Positions 32,909 to 45,028 of a stretch of DNA of 64,000 nucleotides are shown here, in pieces. How positions within the stretch are numbered: the first letter of the stretch is position 1; each line of letters starts with the position of its first letter. The notes under the pieces were generated by a model that did not search any database, had not been told where the DNA came from, and was given only the letters and a program-made list of their open reading frames with translations. The position numbers and the translations under genes are program-made. The DNA lies in NCBI GenBank assembly GCA_963556145.1, contig OY744466.1, positions 4,712,001 through 4,776,000 of the forward strand, given 5' to 3'. The stretch comes from Hygrocybe punicea. Taxonomy: Eukaryota; Basidiomycota; Agaricomycetes; Agaricales; Hygrophoraceae.

Positions 32909-35262
32909 GCCATTTTGGCTGCAACGCGAAGCGGAGCCCAACATCCCCCATACCAGAGGTTCATCCCTGCACCCCGGACTGCCAATCCCCACCACAGACG
33001 ATGAGAGGGGACCCATTGGGGTCAGTTGGGCCCAACATGGTGAGTTCCCGCGGCCCCGTTTGCCCACGCTGACCTAACCTTTCCTCATGCCCCCAACCCA
33101 GAACTCTACCCCGGGACCTCGGATCGCCATTCCCCGCCGTACAGACACAGGAGGGACCCATTGGGGGTGATTGAGCGCAAAATGTTCCGTTCGCGCGACC
33201 CCGTTGGCCCACACTGACCCCCTCTTTCCTCATACCCCCCATACCAGATCTCTATCCCGGGAGCTCGGATGGCCAAACCCCGCCACACACATGCAGAAGG
33301 CACCCATTGGGAGTGATTGAGCGCAAAATCGAGCGTTGGTTCATCCCCGTTGGCCCGCACTGACCCTCTCTTGCCCCATACCCCCCCTACCAGATCTCTA
33401 CCCCGGGACCTCGGACGGCCAATCCCCGCTGTACACACGTAGAAGGGACCCATTGGGGTCGGTTGAGCACACAATCTAGCGTTCGTTCATCCCCGTCGCC
33501 TCGCGCTGACCCCCTCTTTCCCCATACCCCCCATACCAGATCTCTACCCCGGGACCTTGGACGGCCAATCCCCGCCACACACGGTTGGATAGGACCCAAT
33601 GGGGTCGGACGAGTGCGAAACCGCGCATTCGTTCGACCCCGTTGGCCCACGCTGGCCCCACCTCTCCCCATACCCCCCCCCCTCCCAGATCTCTACCCCG
33701 GGCCCTCGGAACACCAAACCCCGCCGTACACACTTAGAAGGGACCCATTGGGGTCGGTTGAGCACAAAATCGAGGGTACGTTCATCCCCGTTGCCTCACG
33801 CTGACCCCACCTTTCCCCATACCCCCCCTACCAGATCTATACCCCCTGACCTCGGACAGCCAATCCCCGCCACACACAGTTGGATGGGACCCAATGGGGT
33901 CGGACGAGCACGAAACCGTTCGTTCGTTCGACCCCGTTGGCCCACGCTGGCCCCACCTCTCCCCATACCCCCCCCCCCCTCCCAGATCTCTACCCCGGGC
34001 CCTCGGAACACCAAACCCCGCCGCACACAGACGGTTAGGACCACATGGGGTCGTTTGAGCACGACATTGTGAGTGAGTTCCACCCCGTTGGCCTGTGCTT
34101 TCCCCACCTCTCTTTATACCGACCCGCCCTCCCAGATCTCTACCCCCAGCTCTCGGATCGTAAAACCCCGCCACATACACGCGGATGGGACCCACTGGGG
34201 TCGTTTGAGCATGAAATCGCGCCCCCGTTCAGTCCCATTGCCTCGCGCTGCCCCCACCTCTCCTAATACCCCCCCCTCCAGATCTCTACCCCCAGCTTTC
34301 AGATTGCCATCCCCACCTCCACGTAGTTATTATTTTGATTATTCTGGATGCTCTGCTTCCACTGGCTGACCCACCTCCACCTCATACCACTGTACCATAG
34401 AATTAAATTATGAATATATTTATTATTATAAGAAATTGGTTTGGCTAACTTTGACATGGAAAAAATTATTATTATCAATAACCAAATGCACAATTATGGA
34501 GCAAGGTGCTACCAAATGTGTGTAAATCTGCTATGAGCAGCCACTGCAAAACGGGTGCTATGGGTGTTTGTGAGCGAAGCGAACAAACATCAGTGGCACA
34601 AAAGCATGTAACTTGGCTATGAGTAGCCACTGGAGAACGGGTGCTACGGGTGTTTGTGAGCGAAGCGAACAAACATCAGTGGCACAAAAGCATGTAACTT
34701 GGCTATGAGTAGCCACTGGAGAACGGGTGCTACGGGTGTTTGTGAGCGAAGCGAACAAACATCAGTGGCACCAAAAGCATGTAACTCTGCTGTGAGTAGC
34801 CACTGCAGCACGGGTGTTGCAGGTGGACATTTCCTTCATTCACATACATAAGTGACACAAAAACTGTGAATTTGAGATAGCTATTCTGATAAATACTGAC
34901 AAAGAAAACCCAGAAAATACATTGGAGATAAAATAATATAAAATAAAAATCATTGACACTGTAGGAAAGAAATTCAAAACAAAATAAAGTAAAATAAAAT
35001 GAACTGCAACGAAATGAAGTCACACTGTAGGAAACAAATTTACAATAAATTACGATAAAATGTGAAAGAAAATCACATAAGTAAATGTACAATAAATTCA
35101 AATAAATTCAAGTAAATCCCAATAAATTCCAACAAATTCACAGAAATTCAATAAATTCAAATAAATTCACATAAATTCAATAAATTCAAATAAATTCAAA
35201 TAAATTTAGCATAAAATAAAATAAAACAAAACTAACTAACACCGAAGCAACGCTCGGGTACC
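32909..35262. repeat. Macro-satellite unit 1, right part
   Basis: It starts with the second GCCATTTT and continues the unit interrupted at 20538. A GCGAAGC palindrome and a lead-in repeat (32940-33100) come first. Then come about eight tandem copies of a GC-rich 143-154 bp satellite (about 33100-34315, each with AGATCTCTACCCC and runs of C). A spacer of about 200 bp ending AAATTATGAATATATTTATT follows. Next are three copies of the 85-bp hairpin repeat plus a partial one (about 34530-34830), then AT-rich AAATAAAAT and AAATTCAAT repeats (34870-35240). No gene is present; long frames in the satellite are repeat artefacts. Confidence 0.9.
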
Positions 35263-37073
35263 ATCTAGTCTAAAAGGAAGGGGACAATGGGGGGTCAGTG
35301 GCGTGGGAGGATCGGTTATGCTCGCGTTTTTTCGCGTATTTCGCGTATGCTCGCGTTTTGTCGCTTATGCTCGCGTTTTTTCGCGTATTTCGCGTATGCT
35401 CGCGTTTTGTCGCTTATGCTCGCGTGCGCAGCCACGCGCGAGGCCTCTGTCCCCTAGCGAGGCGAAGCCGAGCCGTTTTGGGTGCAAGCCATTTTGGCTG
35501 CGACGCGAAGCGGAGCCCAACATCCCCCATACCAGAGGTTCATCCCTGCACCCCGGACTGCCAATCCCCACCACAGACGACGAGAGGGGACCCATTGGGG
35601 TCAGTTGGGCCCAACATGGTGAGTTCCCGCGGCCCCGCTTGCCCACGCTGACTTAACCTTTCCTCATGCCCCCAACCCAGAACTCTACCCCGGGACCTCG
35701 GATCGCCATTCCCTGCTGTACAGACACAGGAGGGACCCATTGGGGTCTGTGGAGCGCAAAATGGCGAGTTCCCGCAGCCCCGTTGACCCGCGCTGACCCC
35801 CTCTTTCCCCATACCCCCCCTACCAGATCTCTATCCCCGGACCTCGGACAGCCAATCCCCGCCACACACAGTTGGATGGGACCCAATGGGGTCGGACGAG
35901 CGCGACACCGCGCATTCGTTCGACCCCGTTGACCCACGCTGGCCCCACCTCCCCTCATACCCCCCCCCCCCTACCAGATCTCTACCCCCGGACCTCGGAT
36001 CGCCAATTCCTGCCGCACCCAGACGGTTATGACCACATGGGGTCATTTGAGCCCGACATTGTGAGTGAGTTCCACCCCGTTGGCCCGCGCTTGCCCCACC
36101 TCTCCTAATACCCCCCCCTCCAGATCTCTACCCCCAGCTTTCAGATTGCCATCCCCACCTCCAAGTAGTTATTATTTTGATTATTCTGGATGCTCTGCTT
36201 CCACTGGCTGACCCACCTCCACCTCATACCACTGTACCATAGAATTGAATTATGAATATATTTATTATTATAAGAAATTGGTTTGGCTAACTTTGACATG
36301 GAAAAAATTATTATTATCAATAACCAAATGCACAATTATGGAGCAAGGTGCTACCAAATGTGTGTAACTCTGCTATGAGCAGCCACTGCAAAACGGGTGC
36401 TATGGGTGTTTGTGAGCGAAGCGAACAAACATCAGTGGCACAAAAGCATGTAACTTGGCTATGAGTAGCCACTGGAGAACGGGTGCTACGGGTGTTTGTG
36501 AGCGAAGCGAACAAACATCAGTGGCACCAAAAGCATGTAACTCTGCTGTGAGTAGCCACTGCAGCACGGGTGTTGCAGGTGGACATTTCCTTCATTCACA
36601 TACATCAGTGACACAAAAACTGTAAATTTGAGATAGCTATTCTAATAAATACTGACAAAGAAAACCCAGACTCGGAAAATACATTGGAGATAAAATAAAA
36701 TAAAATAAAAATCATTGACACTGTAGGAAAGAAATTTAAAATAAAATAAAGTAAAATAAAATGAACAGAAACAAAACAAAGTCACACTGTAGGAAACAAA
36801 GTTACAATAAATTATGAGAAAAGGTAACATAAGTAAAAGTACAATAAAGTCAAATAAATTCCAATAAATTCCAATAAATTCCAATGAATTCACATAAATT
36901 CAATAAATTCAAATAAATTCACAAATAAATTCAATAAATTCACATAAATTCAATAAATTCAATAAATTCAAATAAATTCACATAAATTCAATAAATTCAA
37001 ATAAATTCAAATAAATTTACCATAAAATAAAATAAAATGAAACTAACTAGCACCGAAGCAACGCTCGGGTACC
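35263..37073. repeat. Macro-satellite unit 2
   Basis: Same order as unit 1: ATCTAGTC head with a duplicated TTTCGCGTATGCTCGCG stretch, GCGAAGC palindromes, an uninterrupted KDZ target (GCCATTTT at 35488), about three satellite copies, AT spacer, two hairpin repeats plus a partial one, and AAATTCAAT repeats. Length 1,811 bp. Confidence 0.9.
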
Positions 37074-38944
37074 ATCTAGTCTAAAAGGAAGGGGATAATG
37101 GGGGGTCAGTGGCGTGGGAGGATCGGTTATGGTCGCGTTTTTTCGTGTATTTCGCGTATGCTCGCGTTTTGTCGCTTATGCTCGCGTGCGCAGCCACGCG
37201 CGAGGCCTCTGTCCCCTAGCGAGGCGAAGCTGAGCCGTTTTGGGTGCAAGCCATTTTGGCTGCGACGCGAAGCGGAGCCCAACATCCCCCATACCAGAGG
37301 TTCATCCCTGCACCCCGGACTGCCAATCCCCACCACAGACGACGAGAGGGGACCCATTGGGGTCAGTTGGGCCCAACATGGTGAGTTCCCGCGGCCCCGT
37401 TTGCCCACGCTGACCTAACCATTCCTCATGCCCCCAACCCAGAACTCTACCCCGGGACCTCGGATCGCCATTCCCCGCCGTACACACGTAGAGGGGACCC
37501 ATTGGGGTCAGTTGAGCACAAAATCGAGGGTACTTTCGTCCCCGTTGGCCCGCGCTGACCCCCTCTTGCCCCGTACCCCCCCTACCAGATCTCTACCCCC
37601 GGGCCTCGGACGGCCAATCCCCGCCATACACAGTTGGATGGGACCCAATGGGGTCGGACGAGCATGAAACCGCGCATTTGTTCGACCCCGTTGACCCACG
37701 CTGGCCCCACCTCCCCTGATACCCCCCCCCCCCCCTACCAGATCTCTACCCCCGGACATCGGATGGCCAAATCCCCTGCACGCGGACGGTTATGACCCTT
37801 TGGGGTCGTTTGAACATGCCATTGTGAGTGAGTTCCACCCTGTTGGCCCACGCTGGCCCCACCTCTCCTCATACCCCCCCCCCTCCCAGATCTCTACCCC
37901 CGGACCTCGGATCCCCAAACCCCGCCACATACACAGGGATGGGACCAACTGGGGTCGTTTGAGCATGAGATCGCGCCTCCGTTCGGTCCAATTCCCTCGC
38001 GCTGCCCCCACCTCTCCTCATACCCCCCCCTCTTCCAGATCTCTACCCCCAGCTTTCAGATTGCCATCCCCCTCCATGTAGTCATTATACTGGATGCTCT
38101 GCTCTTTTTCCACTGGCTGACCACCTCCACCTCATACAACTGTACCATAGAATTAAATTATGAATATATTTATTATTGTAAGAAATTGGTATGGCTGACT
38201 CTGACATAGAAAAAATTATTATTATCAGTAACAAATAGCCTACATGATGGAGCACTACCAAATGTGTGTAACTCTGCTGTGAGAGCTACTGCAGAACGGG
38301 TGCTACGGGTGTTTGTGAGCGAAGCGAACAAACATCAGTGGCACAAAAGCATGTAATGTTGCTGGGAGTAGCCACTGGAGAACAGGTGCTATGGGTGTTT
38401 GTAAGCGAAGCGAACAAACATCAGTGGCACAAAAAGCATGTAACTCTGCTATGAGTAGCCACTGCAGGATGGGTGCTGCAGGTGGATGTTTCCTTCATTC
38501 ATATACATCAGTGACACAAAAACTGTAAATTTGAAATAGCTATTCTAATAAATACGGACAACAAAAATGCAGAAAATACCTTGGAGATAAAATAAAATAC
38601 AAGAAAATCATTGACACTGTAGGAAAGAAATTTAAAATAAAATAAAGTAAAATAAAATGAACTGAAACGAAATGAAGTCACAATGTAGGAAAAAAAGTTA
38701 CCATAAATTACAATAAAAGTTGAAAGAAAATCACATAAGTAAAAGTACAATAAATTCAAATAAATTCCAATAAATTCCAATAAATTCACATAAATTCAAT
38801 AAATGCAAATAAATTGACATAAATTGACATAAATTCAATAAATTCAAATAAATTCAAATCAATGTACCATAAAATAAAATAAAATAAAATAACACTGAAT
38901 AAAACAAATAAAACTAACTAACACCGAGGCAACGCTCGGGTACC
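37074..38944. repeat. Macro-satellite unit 3
   Basis: 1,871 bp with the same modules: head with empty KDZ target at 37250, four satellite copies (37430-38070), AT spacer, hairpin repeats (38275-38500) and AT-rich tail. Confidence 0.9.
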
Positions 38945-40655
38945 ATCTAGTCTAAAAGGAAGGGGACAGTGGGGGGTCTGTGGCGTGGGTATTCGGTTAT
39001 GCTCGCGTTTTGCTCGCGTGTCGCCACGTTTCGTCGCTTATACTCTCGTGGTCTCGCTTGCTTAGCCACGCGAGGCCTCTGTCCCCTAGCGAGGCGAAGC
39101 CGAGCCGTTTTGGGTGCAAGCCATTTTGGCTGCGACACGAAGCGGAGCCCAACATCCCCCATACCAGAGGTTCATCCCTGCACCCCGGACTGCCAATCCC
39201 CACCACAGGCGACGAGAGGGGACCCATTGGGGTCAGTTGGGCCCAACATGGTGAGTTCCCGCGGCCCCGTTTGCCCACGCTGACCTAACCTTTCCTCATG
39301 CCCCCAACCCAGAACTCTACCCCGGGACCTCGGATCGCCATTCCCCGCCGTACAGACACAGGAGGGTCCCAATGGTGTCTGTGGAGCGCAAAATCATCCG
39401 TCCATTCGACCCCGTTGCCCCACCTTGACCCCACCTTTCCCCATACCCCCCATACCAGATCTCTACCCCGGGAGCTCGGATGGCCAAACCCCGCCGTACA
39501 CACTCAGAAAGGACCGATTTGGGTCGATTGAGAACAAAACCGTGCGTTTCCGCAGCCCCGTTGGCCCGCACTGACCCCCTCTTTCCCCATACCCCCCATA
39601 CCAGATCTCTACCCCGGGAGCTCGGATGGCCAAACCCCGCCGTACACACTCAGAAAGGACCGATTTGGGTCGATTGAGAACAAAACCGTGCGTTTCCGCA
39701 GCCCCGTTGGCCCGCACTGACCCCCTCTTTCCCCATACCCCCCATACCAGATCTCTACCCCCTGACTTCGGACGGCCAAACGCCGCCCCACACATGCAGA
39801 AGGGATCCATTGGGCGTGAATGAGCGCAAAATGGTGCGTTCATTCGTCCCCGTTGGCCCACACTGACCCCCTCTTGCCCCATACCCCCCCTACCAGATCT
39901 CTACCCCCAGGCCTCGGACGGCCAATCCCCGCCATACACAGTTGGATGGGACCCAATGGGGTCAGACGAGCACGAAACCGCGCATTCGTTCGACCCCGTT
40001 GACCGACGCTGGCCCCATCTCCCATCATCCCCCCCCTCCCAGATCTCTACCCCGGGCACTCGGAACACCAAACCCCTCCACAAACACACGGATAGGACCC
40101 TCTGGGGTCGGATGAGCGCAAAACCGCGCCTTCGTTCGACCCCGTTGGACCACGCTGGCCCCACCTCTCCCCAAACCCCCCCTCCCAGATCTCTACCCCC
40201 GGACGTCGGACGGCCAATCCCCACCACACACGGCTAGAAGGGACCAAATGGGGTCGAAGGAGCATGAAATCGTTCGTTCGTTCAACCCCGTTTGCTCGCG
40301 CTGACCCAATCTCTCCTCATACCCCCCCCCCTACCAGTTCTCTACCCCCGGACCTCGGATCGCAAAACCCCACTACACACAGTCAGGTAGGTCTAAAAGG
40401 GGTCGGATGAGCACGAAATGGTGAGTTCGTTCCACCCCGTTGACCCGCGCTAACCCCATCTCTCCTCATACCCCCCCCCTTCCCAGATCTCTACCCTGGG
40501 ACCTCGGATCACCAAACCCCGCCACACACAGTCAGGTAGGACCCAATGGGGTCGGATGAGCACGAAATCGCGCATCTGTTCAGCCCCATTGCCCCGCGCT
40601 GACCCCACCTCTCCTCATGCCCCCCCCCCTACCAGAGTTCTACCCCCCATCAGGA
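38945..40655. repeat. Macro-satellite unit 4, with extended satellite block, truncated
   Basis: The head matches unit 1 closely and has an empty KDZ target at 39120. About nine GC-rich satellite copies follow (39290-40650), including two nearly identical neighbours (39460-39605 and 39606-39750) that show recent unequal exchange. The hairpin and AT-rich modules are missing; the unit stops at ACCAGAGTTCTACCCCC. Confidence 0.85.
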
Positions 40656-40973
40656 AAACGTGGAGACCCCGGTAAGGCACGGCGGAGTTGACAATTGCTA
40701 ATCAGCCGCCCAGCCACTGATCTAATATTACCTCTTCTTACCTTGGCGCAGAATTATTTTAGGCTTAGCTCATGTAATATCGTGCTGGTAAATAAATATC
40801 TGGTATTACCATTTCAGTGGCGGAATGGCAACATTTTATCATTTACTGGCATAATGATATGGCCTTAGTATGTCCTTATCATAGTGCCAGCATTCCTGGC
40901 AGTGCATGGATGGGGTTACCATGGACTGGAATTATTTTAATGTGAATTCATTTCTGGCAAATAAATATCTATT
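40656..40973. other. AT-rich stretch without recognisable gene
   Basis: Contains two copies of a TGG(T/C)AAATAAATATCT word and otherwise no repeat or frame I can support. It borders the foldback element. Confidence 0.4.
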
Positions 40974-41821
40974 ACACAGGGTGCGCAGTAGCATACCATG
41001 TCACACAGTATCTTGAAAGTACTTGACAAGTATACTAAATATCATTACCATAACATTCAACATGGTATTGTAACAGTATTCAGACATAAACTACAATACT
41101 TGTGCTCAAATTCATCTGAAGGTATGAAGGCAAATGAGACTTATACCCTTTCAATAACATCAAGCCTTTTGTTTCACTACTTTTACTGTATCTACAGCAA
41201 AGTACTGTATAGTTCAGATAGAATACTTGCAGCCTAAGATGAATAAAAGTATTAAACTAGTAAGGAAGTTGTGCCACTTTCACTACTAGGATACCTTTTG
41301 AATCCTTTCAAGATACAGTGTGAAATAGTATAGTACTATTGCCATATTGTGGATTTAAGATACTGTGTCAATACTTTTAAGATACTTTTATAATAAAAGT
41401 ACTGAAACAGTATCTTAAAAGTATTGACACAGTATCTTAAATCTACAATATGGCAACAGTACTATACTATTTCACACTGTATCTTGAAAGGATTCAAAAG
41501 GTATCCTAGTAGTGAAAGTGGCACAACTTCCTTACTAGTTTAATACTTTTATTCATCTTAGGCTGCAAGTATTCTATCTGAACTATACAGTACTTTGCTG
41601 TAGCTACAGTAAAAGTAGTGAAACAAAAGGCTTGATGTTATTGAAAGGGTATAAGTCTCATTTGCCTTCATACCTTCAGATGAATTTGAGCACAAGTATT
41701 GTAGTTTATGTCTGAATACTGTTACAATACCATGTTGAATGTTACGGTAATGATATTTAGTATACTTGTCAAGTACTTTCAAGATACTGTGTGACATGGT
41801 ATGCTACTGTGCACCCTGTGT
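40974..41821. mobile_element. 848-bp foldback element (near-perfect palindrome)
   Basis: Two arms of about 410 bp are inverted copies around a centre near 41398. They differ at only a handful of sites seen (for example GGTGCGCAG versus GGTGCACAG at the tips). Both ends read ACACAGGGTG outward-in. TATT flanks both sides, a possible 4-bp target duplication. The small frames at 40998-41237 and 41558-41797 are mirror images and match no family. There is no transposase, so it is non-autonomous. Confidence 0.85.
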
Positions 41822-42211
41822 TATTACATCGGTAGACGACAAATCCCAGTGAAAAGTCGCAAGTTTTAAAAAGATTTAGATATGATAAGTCCTTTTAAAT
41901 TGGGTTGCAAATAATAAAATCGTTTCGAGAGAAAAGACAACGATTAAAAATGAATAAACTAACCAAAAATAGAGACTTATGTTCTTGTAGACTCGTACTC
42001 ACAAAAACTCTTTTTTTGTGTAACTAAGACAAGATGTATCCAATACAAGAATAAATACGAGAACCGCACTGTATGCCTATGATGTCATGGGACTTAACAT
42101 TTTTTCGTTCGTTCCGTCCTTGCCACTTCCCTCCTCTACCACCACCACTATCACCATTATGACGACTACCACTAACCGAGCACAGCACCCTCAACAGGCC
42201 TGTCGTCGAGG
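41822..42211. other. Intergenic stretch without recognisable gene
   Basis: AT-rich at first, then abruptly C-rich from about 42120, where the kinase relic's Pro/Ser-rich leader may begin. No other feature is supported. Confidence 0.4.
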
Positions 42212-44072
42212 ATGTCACCCCCACTCACCGTCCTCCCTAGCGCCCTCCCTCAACTCTCCCGGGCCCTGTCCCTCTTCGGTACCTCCCCGTCTGTCTCCTC
42301 CACCTTCTCTGACATCTCCGTATTGTCTCTCCCCTCTATCCCCTCACTGTGCATATCGCTCGGCCCTCCTCCAGCATCCCGAGCACGCCCTCAAGCAAGA
42401 CGTCTGCATTTTTTGGAAGCCCCTTTAGTACCCGCCCCCCTTCGCCAGTGCCCCCACCCAATCATCATCACTACAAATCCTCCTCCCTCGACTCTGTACC
42501 CACCCACCAAGATCCTGCGTCTCTCACAATCCCAACACGTCTCCCAGCTCTCTCTCGCCTTTTCCCCTCGCGCTACCTCACCAATCTCGCCATCGACATC
42601 CCCACCGATCTCCATCAACATAAACGTGACTTCCTTGACCTTGACACTGAACACCTCCTCATCTCGTCCCCTATCTCGTTTGACGCAGAGTCCCCCCCCT
42701 GCCCACCGTCCCTGGTCCCCTCTCTTTCGTCTTCTCCGTCTTCCACTTCCACCTCCGCCTCCCTACCACCTCCACCACCCATAGACCCTGTATATTATCC
42801 AGAGAACCCGGACTCTGCTCTCGTCCCCGGATCTATTCTTTCCTCTCACACCCCCGGCAGTCGGCCCGCCCCACATCACTCTCATACTCGTGCGTACTCT
42901 TGGCCAGGGCGCGTTCAGCAGTGTCTGGCTTGCCGACGACGCGTGTAGGGGCATATCCAAAAGGTGCTCACATTGCTGGCACGACTCCAGTCATGGAGGC
43001 CCTCCGGGGACTTGGCATCACCAAGTCCGCCGAATCCGGTTCGGATCTTCGCAGGGTGGATGTAAGGGTGGGCTCACGGCTTGTCGCGGTCAAGACAATG
43101 CCTAGGGCACGCGAGCAAGATCGTGACCGCAACAGCGACCGCACACGCGTCGGGTTCGTCAGGGAGGTGGAGGTCCTCCGGGTGTGCACCTTTTTTCTTT
43201 GAATTTTTTAATACTCGTGTTATATCCAATGGGATTACTAATGGCTGACAGCGCTGCAGCACATCGCACATCCGGCACTCCTTGGTGCGTTCTCGACGTC
43301 GACCCACCACGTCCTCGTGCTCCCCCACCTCGTTGGTGGAGACCTCCTCACTCTCGTCAACAACGATGGTGCGTGGGGTGCCCTGAGCGAGAGCACGCTC
43401 CAGCGTATGTGGTGCGAGCTCTGTAGTGCCGTTGCATGGATGCACAGCGTCGGGCTCGTGCACCGCGACATCAAGCTTGAAAGTGAGCATATCTTGTTTC
43501 CACCATCACATTCACCCTCTTAATATTTTTTCTCTGCACACGCAGATATCCTCCTCGTTGCCCCCCTAGACCCGCTGCCCCCATCCTCACGCATATTGAC
43601 GCAGCTAGGCAATTTTGGACTGGCGCGTTTTGTGGATCCCCGTGCGCCTCGCCTACGCACCCGCTGTGGCAGCGAGGCCTACACCACTCCAGAGCTCGTC
43701 ACGGCTGGCCGCGGATACGATGCACGTGCAACGGACGCTTGGGCGTGTGGCGTCGTGCTGTTCGCAGTTTGTGTACGGCGATTGCCATTTGGGGATGGCG
43801 TAGACGCAGATGCAGGCGAAGGAACGGGGATCCATGGGGAGCCAGGTTCGTTGGGGCGGCAGGGATATGGGTATAGTGAGGCGCAAAGAGCAGAGGGGGA
43901 GATGATGGAGGGGAAGGGTGGGTGGGCAGAGAGGAGGCGGATTGCACGGGGAGAGTATGAGTGGCCGTCTGTGCTAGTGCTGGGGAGGGGGTGGCGAGAC
44001 AGAACAGGTGGCAACCGGAGAGCAGGGGAGCCGGAATGGGGAGCCGGAATGGGCACAGGGGACGGGGAGTGC
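42212..44072 (+). pseudogene. Truncated serine/threonine protein kinase relic
   Basis: A Pro/Ser-rich leader is followed by kinase subdomains spread over several frames. These are RTLGQGAFSSVWLADD (glycine loop, 42890), RLVAVKTM (Lys, near 43080) and FVREVEVLR, then an intron. Next come HHVLVLPHLVGGDLLTLV, AVAWMHSVGLVHRDIKLE (catalytic loop, near 43440-43480) and, after a second intron, NILLVAPLD. The region then has LGNFGLARF in place of DFG, GSEAYTTPELV and DAWACGVVLFAV. A frameshift between LADD and the Lys block, the Asp-to-Asn change in DFG, and loss of everything after subdomain IX (abrupt change to AT-rich sequence at about 44072) argue that it is dead. Family is probably CAMK-like; exact subfamily uncertain. 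Confidence 0.7.
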
Positions 44073-45028
44073 AGATTTAGTTTTAATCTAAATGCGGCAG
44101 CGTTTAGGCCAATGACGCCTGGTCAATTTAAATGTTGGCCCATCCCTTTGGATCAGTTACTTCCTTGCTGGTGAATTAAAATACATTGTACTCACAGTAA
44201 CTTCAGCAAATGCTGAAGTGAGTTGACATGCAGAAATTAAGCCAAGGGATCATTTATTGTACCTCAAAACATCTTCCACAACCTTGAAATAAGAAGCAAG
44301 AGCAGGATGAAGAGAGAATAGAAAAAAAATAAGACACTGTCAGGGAGGGTCAACTATCCGTTTAGAGAAACGGACATGAGAACATACAGCTTAATTTCCC
44401 GTTTCAAATGGTAGATTTCCCGTTTCAAATGCGCTTCGCGCCTTTCCGCCGCCTTTCGCCACTGTTTCTCTTGCCCCGCCTCGGACTGGTCGTCTGGTAG
44501 CCGGCCGATCGCTATGAATCCGTCAGTATGGTTTCATTCCGGGGTAATGGGACTCGGACTTACTGATATTAAATTGATCACCTCTGAAGTCATTCAGGGT
44601 GCAGGCGTTCATCTGGATATGTTGAGCGCGGTTGAATGACATAGGACAAGATAGAAATGGTTGGAATACTGAGTAGGCGAGAAACTACTAGAAACAGCGC
44701 GGATCTGACGAAGGTAGTAATGTCTTAGTCTGATGGGGGAAAAGAAAGAAAAAATCGGAGTTTACTTTAAATCAGTAATAGTGCGACTGACAACAAACTC
44801 ACAAAACTCACTCGCTCGTGCCTCTTCAGACACTACCCGACCCCTCGACGATCATCCACGGCAATCCAAAGAGTACGCTCTATCCTGCGCGACGTTGAAA
44901 CGGTGAACTTGGCTTCATCATGATGAAGCTTGAGGCCAAGGCCTTGAGCTAGATCTAGAGCTTGGGCTTGAGCTTGAAGCGCTTCCAGCTTGCCACGGCC
45001 GAAAGCAAATTTCCTTAGTTGAGTCATA
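44073..45028. other. Sequence joined to the kinase relic, no gene recognised
   Basis: Begins at the composition break that truncates the kinase. It includes a small palindrome (TTCAGCAAATGCTGAA near 44200) and otherwise no supported feature. It may be part of an unidentified insertion. Confidence 0.35.

Noticed and set aside
34530..38500. CRISPR-like spacing of the 85-bp hairpin repeat
   Set aside because: Units are directly adjacent with no unique spacers, and the genome is eukaryotic.
33106..40265. Many overlapping 60-157 residue frames on both strands in the GC-rich satellite
   Set aside because: They follow the 143-154 bp repeat period, shift frame from copy to copy and match no domain; their openness comes from the C-rich compos­ition.
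19588..40655. Macro-satellite as an LTR retrotransposon array
   Set aside because: No TG...CA ends, PBS, polypurine tract or coding remnant was found in any unit.
40998..41797. Two 79-residue frames, one per strand, starting MSHSILKVLDKY
   Set aside because: They are the two arms of the same palindrome and show no coding signature beyond that symmetry.
42087..44072. Kinase as an intact, functional gene
   Set aside because: It needs at least one frameshift, has NFG for DFG and lacks the C-lobe end.
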